Positions 37,071-46,558 of a stretch of 64,000 nucleotides of DNA are shown here, piece by piece. Made by a program: the position numbers and the translations under genes. Under the pieces are notes generated by a model that made no database searches, was not told the origin of the DNA, and was given only the letters and a program-made list of their open reading frames with translations. The stretch covers positions 1 through 64,000 of the forward strand of contig CAWESK010000014.1 of the NCBI GenBank assembly GCA_963811685.1, given 5' to 3'. Position 1 is the stretch's first letter; each line of letters begins with the position of its first letter. The DNA is from CAIWHR01 sp963811685. Its GTDB lineage: Bacteria; Pseudomonadota; Gammaproteobacteria; Burkholderiales; Casimicrobiaceae.

Positions 37071-39068
37071 ATGATGCCTGAAGCCCGCCGCGAAAGTGCC
37101 CACGCCCCGTCGCGCGAGCTCGCCGCGCGATTCGAGGCGTACAGCGACTGGCGGCGGCGGTTGTCGACCGGCATTTCCGGGCTGCACGAATGGCTGGCGG
37201 AGCAGGATCTGGCCGACGCGCAGATCGACCTCAAGGTCCAGCACCTGCTCGAGCGACTTCACCAGGACAAGCTGGTGGTTGCCTTCGTGGCCGAGTTCTC
37301 GCGCGGCAAGTCCGAGCTCATCAACGCGATCTTTTTCGCCGATTTCGGGCAGCGGCTCCTGCCCTCGTCCGCCGGTCGCACGACGATGTGCCCGACCGAG
37401 CTTCTCTACGACGCGTCGCGCGCGCCGGCGATCCGACTGCTCCCGATCGAGACGCGGTTGAAGGACGCGACGGTCGCCGAGTTCAAGAACTACGCCGACG
37501 AATGGGTGACCATTCCGCTCGACCTGTCGAGCGCCGACCGCATGAGCGAGGCGCTGTCGCGCGTGTCGCAGGTGAAGCGCGTCCCGGTCGCGCTGGCGCG
37601 CAAGTACGGCCTCTACGAGGACGAGGATTTCCTCTCCGCGCTCGAGTCGGAGGGCGAAGGCGCGGTCGACATCCCGTGCTGGCGGCATGCCGTCATCAAT
37701 TTCCCGCATCCGCTGCTGCAGCAGGGGCTCGTGATCCTCGACACGCCGGGATTGAACGCCATCGGCACGGAGCCGGAACTCACGCTCAACCTGCTCCCCA
37801 ATGCGCATGCGGTGCTGTTCATCCTCGCCGCCGACGCGGGCGTCACCAAGACGGATCTCGAAGTGTGGAACCGGCACCTGGCGGGCGAGGATCCCGCCAC
37901 CCGCTCCGGCCGCATCGTCATTCTGAACAAGATCGACGGGCTCTGGGACGATCTCAAGTCGGAGGACGAGGTCGAGGCCGAAATCGGCCGCCAGGTGAGC
38001 TCGTCCGCGCAGCTTCTCGGCGTTCCGCCCGCGCAGGTGTTCGCCGTGACCGCGCAAAAGGCGCTGCTGGCGAAGGTCAACGGCGATGACGCGCTGCTCG
38101 CGAAGAGCCGGCTGCCTGTTCTCGAGGACGCGCTGTCGCGCAAGCTCATTCCCGCGAAGCGCGACATCGTCGGCGCGGCAACGCACGCCGAGGTGAAGAT
38201 GCTGGCGCAGGGCGTGCGCGCGCTGCTCGACGCGCGGCAGAACGGCATCGTCGAGCAGGCGAGCGAGCTTCGCGCCCTGCGCGGCAAGAACCAGGACGTC
38301 GTCGAGCACATGATGGAGCGCGTGCGCCAGGAGAAGGAGCTCTTCGAGCGCGGACTGCAGCGGTTCACCGCTCTGCGCACCGTGTTCTCGCAGCAGACGA
38401 ACCAGCTCTTCGACGTGATCGGCCTCGATGCGCTCCGCGCGAACGCGGGCCGCACGCGCCGCCACATCGAGGGCAGCCCTTTCACCCGGGGCGTGCGCGG
38501 CGCCATGAACGAGTTCTTCGCGACGATCCGCCACGATTTCGACGAGGCCGCGCGGCGCAGCGCCGAGATCCACGACATGATGCTCGCGATGTATGCGCGC
38601 TTCGCCAAGGAGCACGGACTCGAGCGCTACACGCCGCCGCCGTTCTCGATGCTGAAGTACCAGAAGGAGATCGACCGCCTCGAGCGCGCGTACAACCAGC
38701 ACTTCAACACGCTGTGGAACATGGTGAGCAAGGCGAAATTCGCGCTGATGAAGCGCTTCTTCGAGACGATCGCCTCGCGCGTCAAGCACGTCTACGACAT
38801 CGAGAACCGCGACCTCGAAAGCTGGCTGAAGGCGGTGATGTCGCCGCTCGAGACGCAGGTCAAGGAGCATCACCTGCAGCTGCGGCGACGCCTCGACAGC
38901 ATCAAGCGCATCCACCGGGCGAGTGGCGAGCTCGAGGAGCGGCTCGCCGAGCTCGGCGCGCAGGAGGATGCGCTCACCGCGCAGGTGCGCGCGCTCGCGC
39001 GCGAGGTCGGGGAGATCGACGCGATCATCCAGAATCCGGAAGTGCTTCCGCAGGCGGCGAACGCATAG
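37071..39068 (+). CDS. Dynamin family GTPase
   Basis: 665 residues. G1 is AEFSRGKSELINAI (near residue 80), G3 ILDTPGLNAIGTEPE and G4 ILNKIDG, the layout of bacterial dynamin-like proteins. The second half is helical with long charged stretches (VVEHMMERVRQEKELFERGL; RLDSIKRIHRASGELEERLA) that should form a stalk. I see no clear membrane helix. Bacterial dynamins remodel or protect membranes; this subfamily is uncharacterised. The ATG is 37071 or the adjacent 37074. It is probably co-transcribed with mutM. Confidence 0.8.
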   Translation: MMPEARRESAHAPSRELAARFEAYSDWRRRLSTGISGLHEWLAEQDLADAQIDLKVQHLLERLHQDKLVVAFVAEFSRGKSELINAIFFADFGQRLLPSSAGRTTMCPTELLYDASRAPAIRLLPIETRLKDATVAEFKNYADEWVTIPLDLSSADRMSEALSRVSQVKRVPVALARKYGLYEDEDFLSALESEGEGAVDIPCWRHAVINFPHPLLQQGLVILDTPGLNAIGTEPELTLNLLPNAHAVLFILAADAGVTKTDLEVWNRHLAGEDPATRSGRIVILNKIDGLWDDLKSEDEVEAEIGRQVSSSAQLLGVPPAQVFAVTAQKALLAKVNGDDALLAKSRLPVLEDALSRKLIPAKRDIVGAATHAEVKMLAQGVRALLDARQNGIVEQASELRALRGKNQDVVEHMMERVRQEKELFERGLQRFTALRTVFSQQTNQLFDVIGLDALRANAGRTRRHIEGSPFTRGVRGAMNEFFATIRHDFDEAARRSAEIHDMMLAMYARFAKEHGLERYTPPPFSMLKYQKEIDRLERAYNQHFNTLWNMVSKAKFALMKRFFETIASRVKHVYDIENRDLESWLKAVMSPLETQVKEHHLQLRRRLDSIKRIHRASGELEERLAELGAQEDALTAQVRALAREVGEIDAIIQNPEVLPQAANA

Positions 39069-39153
39069 CGTCCGCTTGCGCCCGCGCTCCGCTCCGACCT
39101 TCGCGCGGCCCGGCTCCGTTACGGCGCCCGGGTCGGTCTGTCGCTCTGCCGCG

Positions 39154-39414
39154 CTAGCCCGCCGCCTTCTGCGCCATCAGCATTTCGTACTTGCGCCTGA
39201 GCTCATCCCTGGACTCGACGTGCGCCGGGTCGTGCGGGATGCAGTCGACCGGGCAGACGACCACGCATTGCGGCGTGTCGAAATGGCCGACGCATTCGGT
39301 GCATTTCGCGGGATCGATGACGTAGATCTCCGCGCCCTGCGAGATTGCGTCGTTGGGGCACTCGGGCTCGCAGACGTCGCAATTGATGCATTCGTCGGTG
39401 ATGATCAGCGCCAT
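39154..39414 (-). CDS. YfhL-family 2[4Fe-4S] ferredoxin
   Basis: 86 residues with two cysteine sets, CINCDVCEPECP and CTECVGHFDTPQCVVVCPVDC; the extended loop in the second set is typical of the YfhL/Allochromatium-type low-potential ferredoxins. A helical tail follows. It transfers electrons in the cytosol; the partner is unknown. It lies 42 nt downstream of coaD in the rsmD-coaD-ferredoxin order. Confidence 0.93.
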   Translation of the reverse strand: MALIITDECINCDVCEPECPNDAISQGAEIYVIDPAKCTECVGHFDTPQCVVVCPVDCIPHDPAHVESRDELRRKYEMLMAQKAAG

Positions 39415-39456
39415 GGGTTCTCGAGAGGGAATCGCCGCGCCGGCCGCGCGCCGTCG

Positions 39457-39943
39457 CTAACGCTCGCGGGCGACCTTGGCGGCGAGACGCGCGAGGACCA
39501 CCGGATGCACGAACGCCGAGACGTCGCCGCCGAACTTCGCGATCTCGCGGACGATCGTCGCCGACACGAACATGTATTGCTCGGACGGCGTGAGGAACAA
39601 GCGTTTCGACATCGGGGTAGAGGTTGCGGTTCATTCCCGCCATCTGGAACTCGTATTCGAAGTCGGACGCCGCGCGCAGCCCGCGCAGGATGACGCGCGC
39701 ATCCTGGGCATGGACGAAATCCATGAGCAGCGTCGAGAAGGCCGCGACCTCGACGTTCGGATAGGGGGCCAGGACCTCGCGCGCCATCGCGACGCGCTCG
39801 TCCGAGGTGAAGAACGGGCGCTTCGACTCGCTGTCGGCGATCCCGACGACGACGCGGTCGAACAGGCGCGCGGCCCGGCGCACGATGTCTTCGTGTCCGC
39901 GGGTCAGCGGGTCGAACGTGCCTGGGTAAATGACCTTGAGCAT
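39457..39943 (-). CDS. coaD: Phosphopantetheine adenylyltransferase (one frameshift)
   Basis: The nucleotidyltransferase signature VIYPGTFDPLTRGHEDIV and VILRGLRAASDFEYEFQMAG are clear. At 39600 one extra base breaks the frame: the expected ETLFLTPSEQYMFVSATIV is found only after removing it, and the corrected frame ends at 39457 with VARER (161 residues). CoaD makes dephospho-CoA and is normally essential, so a sequence error is far more likely than a true pseudogene. It starts 4 nt after the rsmD stop. Confidence 0.9.
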
Positions 39944-39947
39944 GGGT

Positions 39948-40508
39948 TCACGCCGCCGGTCCCGGCCGGACGAAAAGATGATAATGCACCTGCCCCGCCT
40001 TGTCGCGACGCCAGGCGTCGAGGCCGGGAGGCGGCGTCACCGGCGCGCCGGCCTCGGCATAGACGTAACCCCCGGGCGCAAGCCGTTCGAGCGCCGCCGG
40101 AAGCAGCCAGCCCCACGGATCGTCGCGAAAGGGCGGATCGGCGAAGATCACGTCGAACTCGCGGCGCTCGGCCCGCAGATATGCGCGCGCATCGCCCGTG
40201 AACGTCTCGATCGACCGCGCGCCGAATTGCGCCGCCGTCGACTTCAGCGCATCGACGAGGATCCGGTTCGCGTCGACGGCGACCGCAAGCGCCGCTCCCC
40301 GCGATGCCGCTTCGAGCGACAGCGCGCCGGAGCCCGCATAGAGATCAAGACAGCGCTTTCCGGTCAGCTCCTGCCCCAGCCAGTTGAACAGCGTCTCGCG
40401 CACGCGATCCGGCGTGGGGCGTAACCCAACGACGGCGGGAAAGCGCACGACGCGCCCGCGAAAGGCGCCGCCGATGATGCGAACGCGGTTCGCGTGAGGC
40501 GTAGGCAA
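39948..40508 (-). CDS. rsmD: 16S rRNA (guanine966-N2)-methyltransferase
   Basis: 186 residues. RIIGGAFRGRVVRFP and RPTPDRVRETLFNWL open it, the SAM motif is LDLYAGSGALSLEA, and the catalytic motif is FADPPFRDD. RsmD methylates G966 of 16S rRNA. I place the start at a TTG (40508), since no ATG or GTG precedes the conserved RVRIIGG within the frame at a good distance. It is divergent from ftsY and heads the rsmD-coaD-ferredoxin unit. Confidence 0.9.
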   Translation of the reverse strand: MPTPHANRVRIIGGAFRGRVVRFPAVVGLRPTPDRVRETLFNWLGQELTGKRCLDLYAGSGALSLEAASRGAALAVAVDANRILVDALKSTAAQFGARSIETFTGDARAYLRAERREFDVIFADPPFRDDPWGWLLPAALERLAPGGYVYAEAGAPVTPPPGLDAWRRDKAGQVHYHLFVRPGPAA

Positions 40509-40653
40509 GGGACAGATCCGAAGAGGCGCGCCGGCGCAAAACGTCGGTGGGGCGCGGAGCACGGGTAAAATTATAGCTTTGCCCCCTCCCGCGTTCGCGT
40601 TGCGCCTATGCCGCGTGGAGGAACTTCCCCGGACTCGAGCGCACCTTCCCCCC

Positions 40654-41592
40654 ATGTTCGACATGTTCAAGCGCGACAAGGCTGCGCCCGGCAAGCCGTG
40701 GAGCGAACGGCTGAAGGAAGGCCTCGCGCGCTCGCGCGACAAGCTCGGCGGCGCGATCGCCACGGCGTTGCGCCGGCCGGTGCTCGACGAGGAGACGATC
40801 GAGGCGATCGAGACCGCGCTGTTGACTGCGGACGTCGGCGTCGCCGCGACCGCGACGCTGATCGCGGATCTGCGCACGCGCTGGAAGCGATCGGGCGGCG
40901 AAGGCGACCCCAAGTCGATGTTGAAGGCTTCGCTCGTCGAGCTTCTCGCGCCGCTCGAAAAGCCGCTCGTCGTCGCCGGCGCGCGTCCCTTTGTGATCAT
41001 GCTCGCCGGCGTGAACGGCGCAGGCAAGACGACCTCGATCGGCAAGCTCGCGAAGATCCTGCAGGCGGAAGGCCATTCGGTGCTGCTCGCCGCAGGCGAC
41101 ACGTTCCGCGCTGCGGCGCGCGAGCAGCTTGCCGTCTGGGGCGAGCGGAATGGAGTCGCCGTAATCGCGCAGGCCGGCGGCGATCCGGCCGCCGTGATGT
41201 TCGACGCGATCGGCGCGGCAAAGTCGCGCGGGATCGATGTCGTGCTGGCCGACACGGCCGGACGGCTCGCCACCCAGCAGTCGCTCATGGACGAGATTCG
41301 CAAGGTCCAGCGCGTCATCCGCAAGACGGACGCCGCGGCACCGCACGAGACGCTGCTCGTCCTCGACGCCAATACCGGCCAGAACGCGCTCGCGCAGGTC
41401 CGCGCGTTCGACCAGGCCTTGGGGCTCACCGGCCTCGTGCTGACGAAGCTCGACGGCACCGCGAAAGGCGGGATCGTCGCGGCGATCGCGCGCGAGCACC
41501 CGGTGCCCGTGCGGTTCATCGGGGTCGGCGAAGGCGTCGACGACCTGAAACCCTTCGTGGCCGCCGATTTCGTCGACGCGCTGGTCGGCTAG
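40654..41592 (+). CDS. ftsY: Signal recognition particle receptor FtsY
   Basis: 312 residues, a short form without the long acidic A domain of E. coli FtsY. The helical N domain (LDEETIEAIETALLTADVGV) precedes the G domain with GVNGAGKTTSIGKLA, DTFRAAAREQL, LADTAGRLATQQ, LVLDANTGQNAL and LTKLDGTAKGG. FtsY docks SRP-ribosome complexes at the membrane. The start at 40654 gives the normal MFDMF opening. Confidence 0.94.
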   Translation: MFDMFKRDKAAPGKPWSERLKEGLARSRDKLGGAIATALRRPVLDEETIEAIETALLTADVGVAATATLIADLRTRWKRSGGEGDPKSMLKASLVELLAPLEKPLVVAGARPFVIMLAGVNGAGKTTSIGKLAKILQAEGHSVLLAAGDTFRAAAREQLAVWGERNGVAVIAQAGGDPAAVMFDAIGAAKSRGIDVVLADTAGRLATQQSLMDEIRKVQRVIRKTDAAAPHETLLVLDANTGQNALAQVRAFDQALGLTGLVLTKLDGTAKGGIVAAIAREHPVPVRFIGVGEGVDDLKPFVAADFVDALVG

Positions 41593-41620
41593 CGGACACA
41601 GGCGGGGGCCCGCGCACCGC

Positions 41621-41836
41621 ATTGTGGATCGTCGCATCACCTGGGTCGGCCTCCTGCGGCGACTCGCGATTGTTCGCTCCCCCTCGCTTTCGGCCGGGGC
41701 CCCGGCTCACCGCTCGCGCCCGGCCTCCGCACCGACATTGTGGATCGTCGCATCACCTGGGTCGGCCTCCTGCGGCGACTCGCGATTGTTCGCTCCCCCT
41801 CGCCTTCGGCCGGGGCCCCGGCTCACCGCTCGCGCC
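41621..41836. repeat. Tandem repeat, two 100-bp copies at 116-bp period
   Basis: 41621-41720 and 41737-41836 are identical except for one base (CGCTTTCGG against CGCCTTCGG). Copies start ATTGTGGATCGTCGCATCAC and end CACCGCTCGCGCC. A GC-rich palindromic stretch (GGCCGGGGCCCCGG) lies in each. It looks like a dispersed intergenic repeat unit rather than a coding or CRISPR repeat. Confidence 0.9.
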
Positions 41837-42060
41837 GCACTTCATCCCACCGATCCGGGCATTCGTCGTCCCGATTTGGCCACGGGCGGCAGCGCGCCGC
41901 CCCGCCTTCCACAGATCCTCTTCGTCCATGTGAGCGTTCACTGCGGCCGCAGGGGCCAGCGGGCGGGCGTAGACGGTGAAGCCGACGACTCGACCAAGGC
42001 GGCTTACCGGACTTCGGGCGCGCCATACCCGATCAATTCTGTCGGGAACTTCGGGGCGCT

Positions 42061-42088
42061 TTAGCACTCATATTGCGCCGAGTGCTAA
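42061..42088. promoter_or_regulatory. CIRCE-like HrcA operator upstream of rpoH
   Basis: TTAGCACTC and GAGTGCTAA are a perfect 9-bp inverted repeat and identical to the arms of the CIRCE consensus. The spacer is 10 nt instead of the canonical 9, which could be real or another single-base indel. It lies 62 nt before the rpoH ATG, in the usual leader/promoter position of HrcA operators. Confidence 0.8.
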
Positions 42089-42150
42089 AATCGGCTTCGG
42101 ATTCGAAGGCGGCAGGAAGCTTTCGCATCCCCTCGACCAGGAGATCGAAG

Positions 42151-43005
<855 letters not shown>

Positions 43006-43028
43006 TCGGCTTCGCATCAATCACGACC

Positions 43029-43064
43029 ACGCCGGCACTCCGAAAGGACGCCGGCGTTTCTCTT
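43029..43064 (+). terminator. Rho-independent terminator after rpoH
   Basis: ACGCCGGC and GCCGGCGT form an 8-bp stem with a 13-nt loop, followed by TTTCTCTTT. It lies 24 nt after the rpoH stop. The following 200 nt up to the kup stop hold nothing recognisable. Confidence 0.85.
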
Positions 43065-43266
43065 TACTGCCGCCGAATTCCGCGAGGTTCGCGCGTGCTT
43101 GGCGCGCACGCGACCGAATGAGCCGCGCAGCGGCTGTGAGCGGCGTGCGTCGTGCCGTTGTTGCGCGATCGGCGACGGGCCGCCCCGAGGTGATCGCGGA
43201 CGCTCCACCGGCCGCAAATTCCCGCCGATCGCACACCGAGGGGACGCGAGGGGAAATTTGCGGACG

Positions 43267-45168
43267 TTACAGCTCCACCTGCGTGCCGAGCTCCACCACC
43301 CGGTTGGGGGGCACGTTGAAGAAATCGGTGGCCTTGACGGCCATCTTCGACATCGCGACGAACAGGCTCTCGCGCCAGTGCGCCATGCCGGGGGCCACCG
43401 ACGGAATCAGCGTTTCGCGCGAGACGAAGAACGACGTGTCCATCGTGTCGAAGTCGAGGCCGTGCTTCTCGCAAAGGTCGAGGAGCATCGGCACGTCGGG
43501 CTCCTCGGTGAAGCCGTAGCTCGCTTCCAGTCCCCAGAACGAGCAGCCGAGATCGCGGATCGCGATCCGTTCCGCGATCGGCACGCGCGGGATGTCGCGC
43601 GTGTGGACGGTGAGGAAGACGACCTGCTCGTGCAGCACCTTGTTGTGCTTCAGGTTGTGGAGCAGCGCGTGCGGAACGCGGTCGACGGTTGAGGTGAGAA
43701 ACACCGCGGTGCCGTCCACGCGCGCCGGCGGGCTGGACGAGATGCTCTCGATGAAGACGTCGAGCGGCATCGAATCCTCGTTCAGCCGCTGCATCAACAG
43801 CGCCCGGCCGCGCTTCCAGGTCGTGAGCAGCGTGAACACGGTGCCCCCGACGGCGAGCGGGAACCAGCCGCCCTCGGGGATCTTCAGCGAGTTCGACGCC
43901 AGAAAGGCGAGGTCGACCGCGCAAAGCGGCAGCGCGAGCGCGAGCGAGAGGGGCAGCCCCCAGCCCCAGATCCGCCGCATGACGACGAAGATCAGCACGG
44001 AGTCGATCATCATCGCGAGCGTCACCGCGATGCCGTAGGCGCCGCCCAGGTTGTCGGAGCTCCGGAACCCCAGCACCAGCAGGACCACCGCCACCAGCAA
44101 CGTCCAGTTGATGAAGGGGACATAGATCTGACCGATCTGCCGCTCGGACGTGTGCTGCAGCTTGAGCCGCGGACAGTAGCCCATCTGGATCGCCGCGCGC
44201 GTCAGCGAAAACGCGCCGGAAATGACCGCCTGCGATGCGATCACCGCCGCGCAGGTCGCGAGGATCACGAGTGGAATGAGCGCCCATTGCGGCGCCAGCA
44301 GGTAGAACGGGTTCTTGATCGCGGCGGGGTCGGCGAGCAGCAGCGCGCCCTGTCCGAAATAGTTGAGCACGAGCGAGGGCATCACGAACAGCAGCCATGC
44401 GCGGCGAATCGGCGAGGCGCCGAAGTGCCCCATGTCGGCGTAGAGCGCCTCGGTCCCCGTGACCGCGAGCACGACCGCTCCCAGCGTGAGAAAGGCGATT
44501 CGCGGCGTCGATTCGACGAACGAGATCGCGTAATACGGATTGAGCGCGCGCAGCACGTCGGGATTGCGGGCGATCTCGATCAGCCCCAGCAGCGCGATTA
44601 CCACGAACCATGTGCACATCACGGGACCGAAGAGGATGCCGACGCTCGCGGTGCCTCGCTTCTGGATCGCGAACAGCGCGAGGATGATCACCAGGCTGAC
44701 GGGGACGATGAACGGGTGCAGCGTCGGGGCAATGATCTCGAGCCCCTCCACCGCGCCCAGCACCGAGATCGCCGGGGTGATCATCCCGTCGCCGTAGAAC
44801 ATCGCGGCGCCGAAGATGCCGAGGCCCACGAGCCACCATCGCAAGCGCGTGTGACGCTCGACTCCGCGGGACACGAGCGCCGTCAGCGCGAGGATGCCGC
44901 CTTCGCCGCGATTGTCGGCCCGCATGATCAGCGTCACGTATTTCAGCGTGACGACGATCATCAGCGCCCAGAAGATGATCGACAGGATGCCGAGGACGTT
45001 TTCCGGGGCGAGCGAGAGCGGATGCGTTCCCGTGAAGCACTGCCGCAGCGTGTAGAGCGGCGACGTGCCGATATCGCCGTAGACGACACCGATGGCGCCG
45101 ATGACGAGCGGCGCCATGCGCTTGCGCGTGCCGGCGGCAGCGCTCATCGGAGTCCCGGCCTGCGCCAC
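43267..45168 (-). CDS. kup: KUP-family potassium uptake transporter
   Basis: 633 residues with about 12 membrane helices. Family marks are VIGAIGVVYGDIGTSPLYTL, FYGDGMITPAISVLGAVEGL and ALYADMGHFGASPIRRAWL. A cytosolic C-terminal domain of about 170 residues follows. It imports potassium with protons. It is 12 nt downstream of ntrX and so probably ends the def-to-ntrX operon; in other Betaproteobacteria the same position often holds trk potassium genes. Confidence 0.94.
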   Translation of the reverse strand: MAQAGTPMSAAAGTRKRMAPLVIGAIGVVYGDIGTSPLYTLRQCFTGTHPLSLAPENVLGILSIIFWALMIVVTLKYVTLIMRADNRGEGGILALTALVSRGVERHTRLRWWLVGLGIFGAAMFYGDGMITPAISVLGAVEGLEIIAPTLHPFIVPVSLVIILALFAIQKRGTASVGILFGPVMCTWFVVIALLGLIEIARNPDVLRALNPYYAISFVESTPRIAFLTLGAVVLAVTGTEALYADMGHFGASPIRRAWLLFVMPSLVLNYFGQGALLLADPAAIKNPFYLLAPQWALIPLVILATCAAVIASQAVISGAFSLTRAAIQMGYCPRLKLQHTSERQIGQIYVPFINWTLLVAVVLLVLGFRSSDNLGGAYGIAVTLAMMIDSVLIFVVMRRIWGWGLPLSLALALPLCAVDLAFLASNSLKIPEGGWFPLAVGGTVFTLLTTWKRGRALLMQRLNEDSMPLDVFIESISSSPPARVDGTAVFLTSTVDRVPHALLHNLKHNKVLHEQVVFLTVHTRDIPRVPIAERIAIRDLGCSFWGLEASYGFTEEPDVPMLLDLCEKHGLDFDTMDTSFFVSRETLIPSVAPGMAHWRESLFVAMSKMAVKATDFFNVPPNRVVELGTQVEL

Positions 45169-45180
45169 GCGGCGAAGGCG

Positions 45181-46551
45181 TCAGGCGGGATCGCCGCCGT
45201 TGCCGCCGCCGCCGCCGTTGCCGTTGCCGTTGCCGATGTTGGCGGCGATGCTGGCTAGATCGTCGCCGCGGCGCGCGAAGCGGATATTGAGCTGCTTCAG
45301 CTTGCGGTAAAGGTGCGTCCTCTCGAGCCCCGCCTTGTCCGCGACGCGGCTCATGTTGCTCTGCTCGCGGCCGAGGAGCTGCTCGAAATAGATGCGCTCG
45401 AACGCTTCACGCGCCTCGCGGAGCGGCAGCTCGAAGAAGCGTGCGGTGATTTCGGGCGCGACCGCCTGGTTCGCCGCGGCGGCTTCGCCGAGAAGTCGCT
45501 TCACGTGATCGGGCGTGATCTCGCCGGCGCCGGCGTTAAGCGCCAGGTTGGCGACGACATTCTGCAGGTGATCGACGTTGCCCGGCCAGTAGGCATTGGT
45601 GAGCGCCGTCAGCGCCGCAGCGGGCAGCGCGGCCGAGCGCGCCGGGCCGCGCTCGGCGTCCTTCTGCGCGGTCCGGATGTCCCGCCAGATCCGCTCGACG
45701 AGCGCGGGAATGTCCTCGCGGCGCGAGCGCAGCGGCGGCAGCAGCACGGCGCCGATCGAAAGCGCGGCGAGCAGCGCCGGGTCGAACTTGCCCTCGGCGG
45801 CGAGATTGCCGAGCGGCTCGGCGCTCGTGCACACGAGCGTCACGCCGGCGCGTTCGAGCTTCGGCAGCAGGAAGGCGAGGCCTCTCTGCTCGGCTTTGGC
45901 GTACTGCCCGATCTCGCCGCAGTAGAGCGTGCCGTCGCGCGCCTCGTCCAGCACCGCGAGGGGATTGCCCGCGAGGCGCGTGCCTGCTGCGAGCGCGAGC
46001 CACGGGGCCTCGGCCTGTTGCAGCGCGCGCGCGGCCGTCTCGTGCCCCGTGCCGGGCTCGCCCAGCAGCAGCACCGGCTTGCGCGCCGCGAGCAATTGCT
46101 CGATCGCGCGCTCGGCGTCGCGAATCGCGACGCTGGTGCCGAGTGCAGCGAGCGAGACCCGCCGCGGCTCCTTCGCCAGCGTGGTCTTGAGCGCGCGGGC
46201 GACGGTGCCGAGAAGCTTCTGCAAGCCGACGGGCTTCTCCAGAAAATCGAAGGCGCCGATCTTCGTCGCCTCGACGGCAGTCTCGATCGTCCCGTGGCCC
46301 GACATCATCACGACGGGCATCGTGAGCTGGCCGGACGCGGCCCATTCGCGGAGCAGCGTCACACCGTCGGTGTCGGGCATCCAGATGTCGAGCAGCACCA
46401 GCGCCGGCTGCTGCTTCGAGCGGTACGTTCTCGCTTCCGTCGCGTTCTCGGCGAGCGAGACGCGGTAACCCTCGTCCTGCAGGATCTCGGAGAGCAGCTC
46501 GCGGATGCCGACTTCGTCGTCGACGATCAGGATATCGGTGGAGGGAACCAT
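45181..46551 (-). CDS. ntrX: NtrX-type response regulator with degenerate sigma54 ATPase domain
   Basis: 456 residues. The receiver domain is normal (phospho-acceptor Asp55 in LLDIWMPD, Lys106 in FLEKPVG). The central AAA+ domain is not: Walker A is GEPGTGHE (residues 164-171) with His for Lys, Walker B is GTLYCGEIGQ with Gly for the first Asp, and the GAFTGA sigma54 loop is missing. A Fis-type helix-turn-helix follows (MSRVADKAGLERTHLYRKLK). The tail is a (Gly/Asn) run encoded by GGCAAC repeats. It likely regulates sigma70 promoters rather than activating sigma54. It is 7 nt after ntrY. Confidence 0.88.
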   Translation of the reverse strand: MVPSTDILIVDDEVGIRELLSEILQDEGYRVSLAENATEARTYRSKQQPALVLLDIWMPDTDGVTLLREWAASGQLTMPVVMMSGHGTIETAVEATKIGAFDFLEKPVGLQKLLGTVARALKTTLAKEPRRVSLAALGTSVAIRDAERAIEQLLAARKPVLLLGEPGTGHETAARALQQAEAPWLALAAGTRLAGNPLAVLDEARDGTLYCGEIGQYAKAEQRGLAFLLPKLERAGVTLVCTSAEPLGNLAAEGKFDPALLAALSIGAVLLPPLRSRREDIPALVERIWRDIRTAQKDAERGPARSAALPAAALTALTNAYWPGNVDHLQNVVANLALNAGAGEITPDHVKRLLGEAAAANQAVAPEITARFFELPLREAREAFERIYFEQLLGREQSNMSRVADKAGLERTHLYRKLKQLNIRFARRGDDLASIAANIGNGNGNGGGGGNGGDPA

Positions 46552-46558
46552 CGGGGGT

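Larger units (their letters stand above)
41593..42150. other. 558-nt intergenic region before rpoH
   Basis: No gene is supported; the short frames here are GC-biased shadows. It holds the 116-bp-period tandem repeat (41621-41836) and the CIRCE-like operator (42061-42088). The part between them (41837-42060) shows nothing I can name, and no convincing sigma70 or sigma32 promoter is visible by eye. Confidence 0.7.

Noticed and set aside
39457..39943. Programmed frameshift in coaD
   Set aside because: No slippery heptamer or downstream structure is apparent, coaD is not known for recoding, and many other genes here show similar single-base breaks.
41621..41836. CRISPR array
   Set aside because: Only two long copies with a 16-bp spacing; repeat and spacer lengths do not fit CRISPR and no cas genes are nearby.
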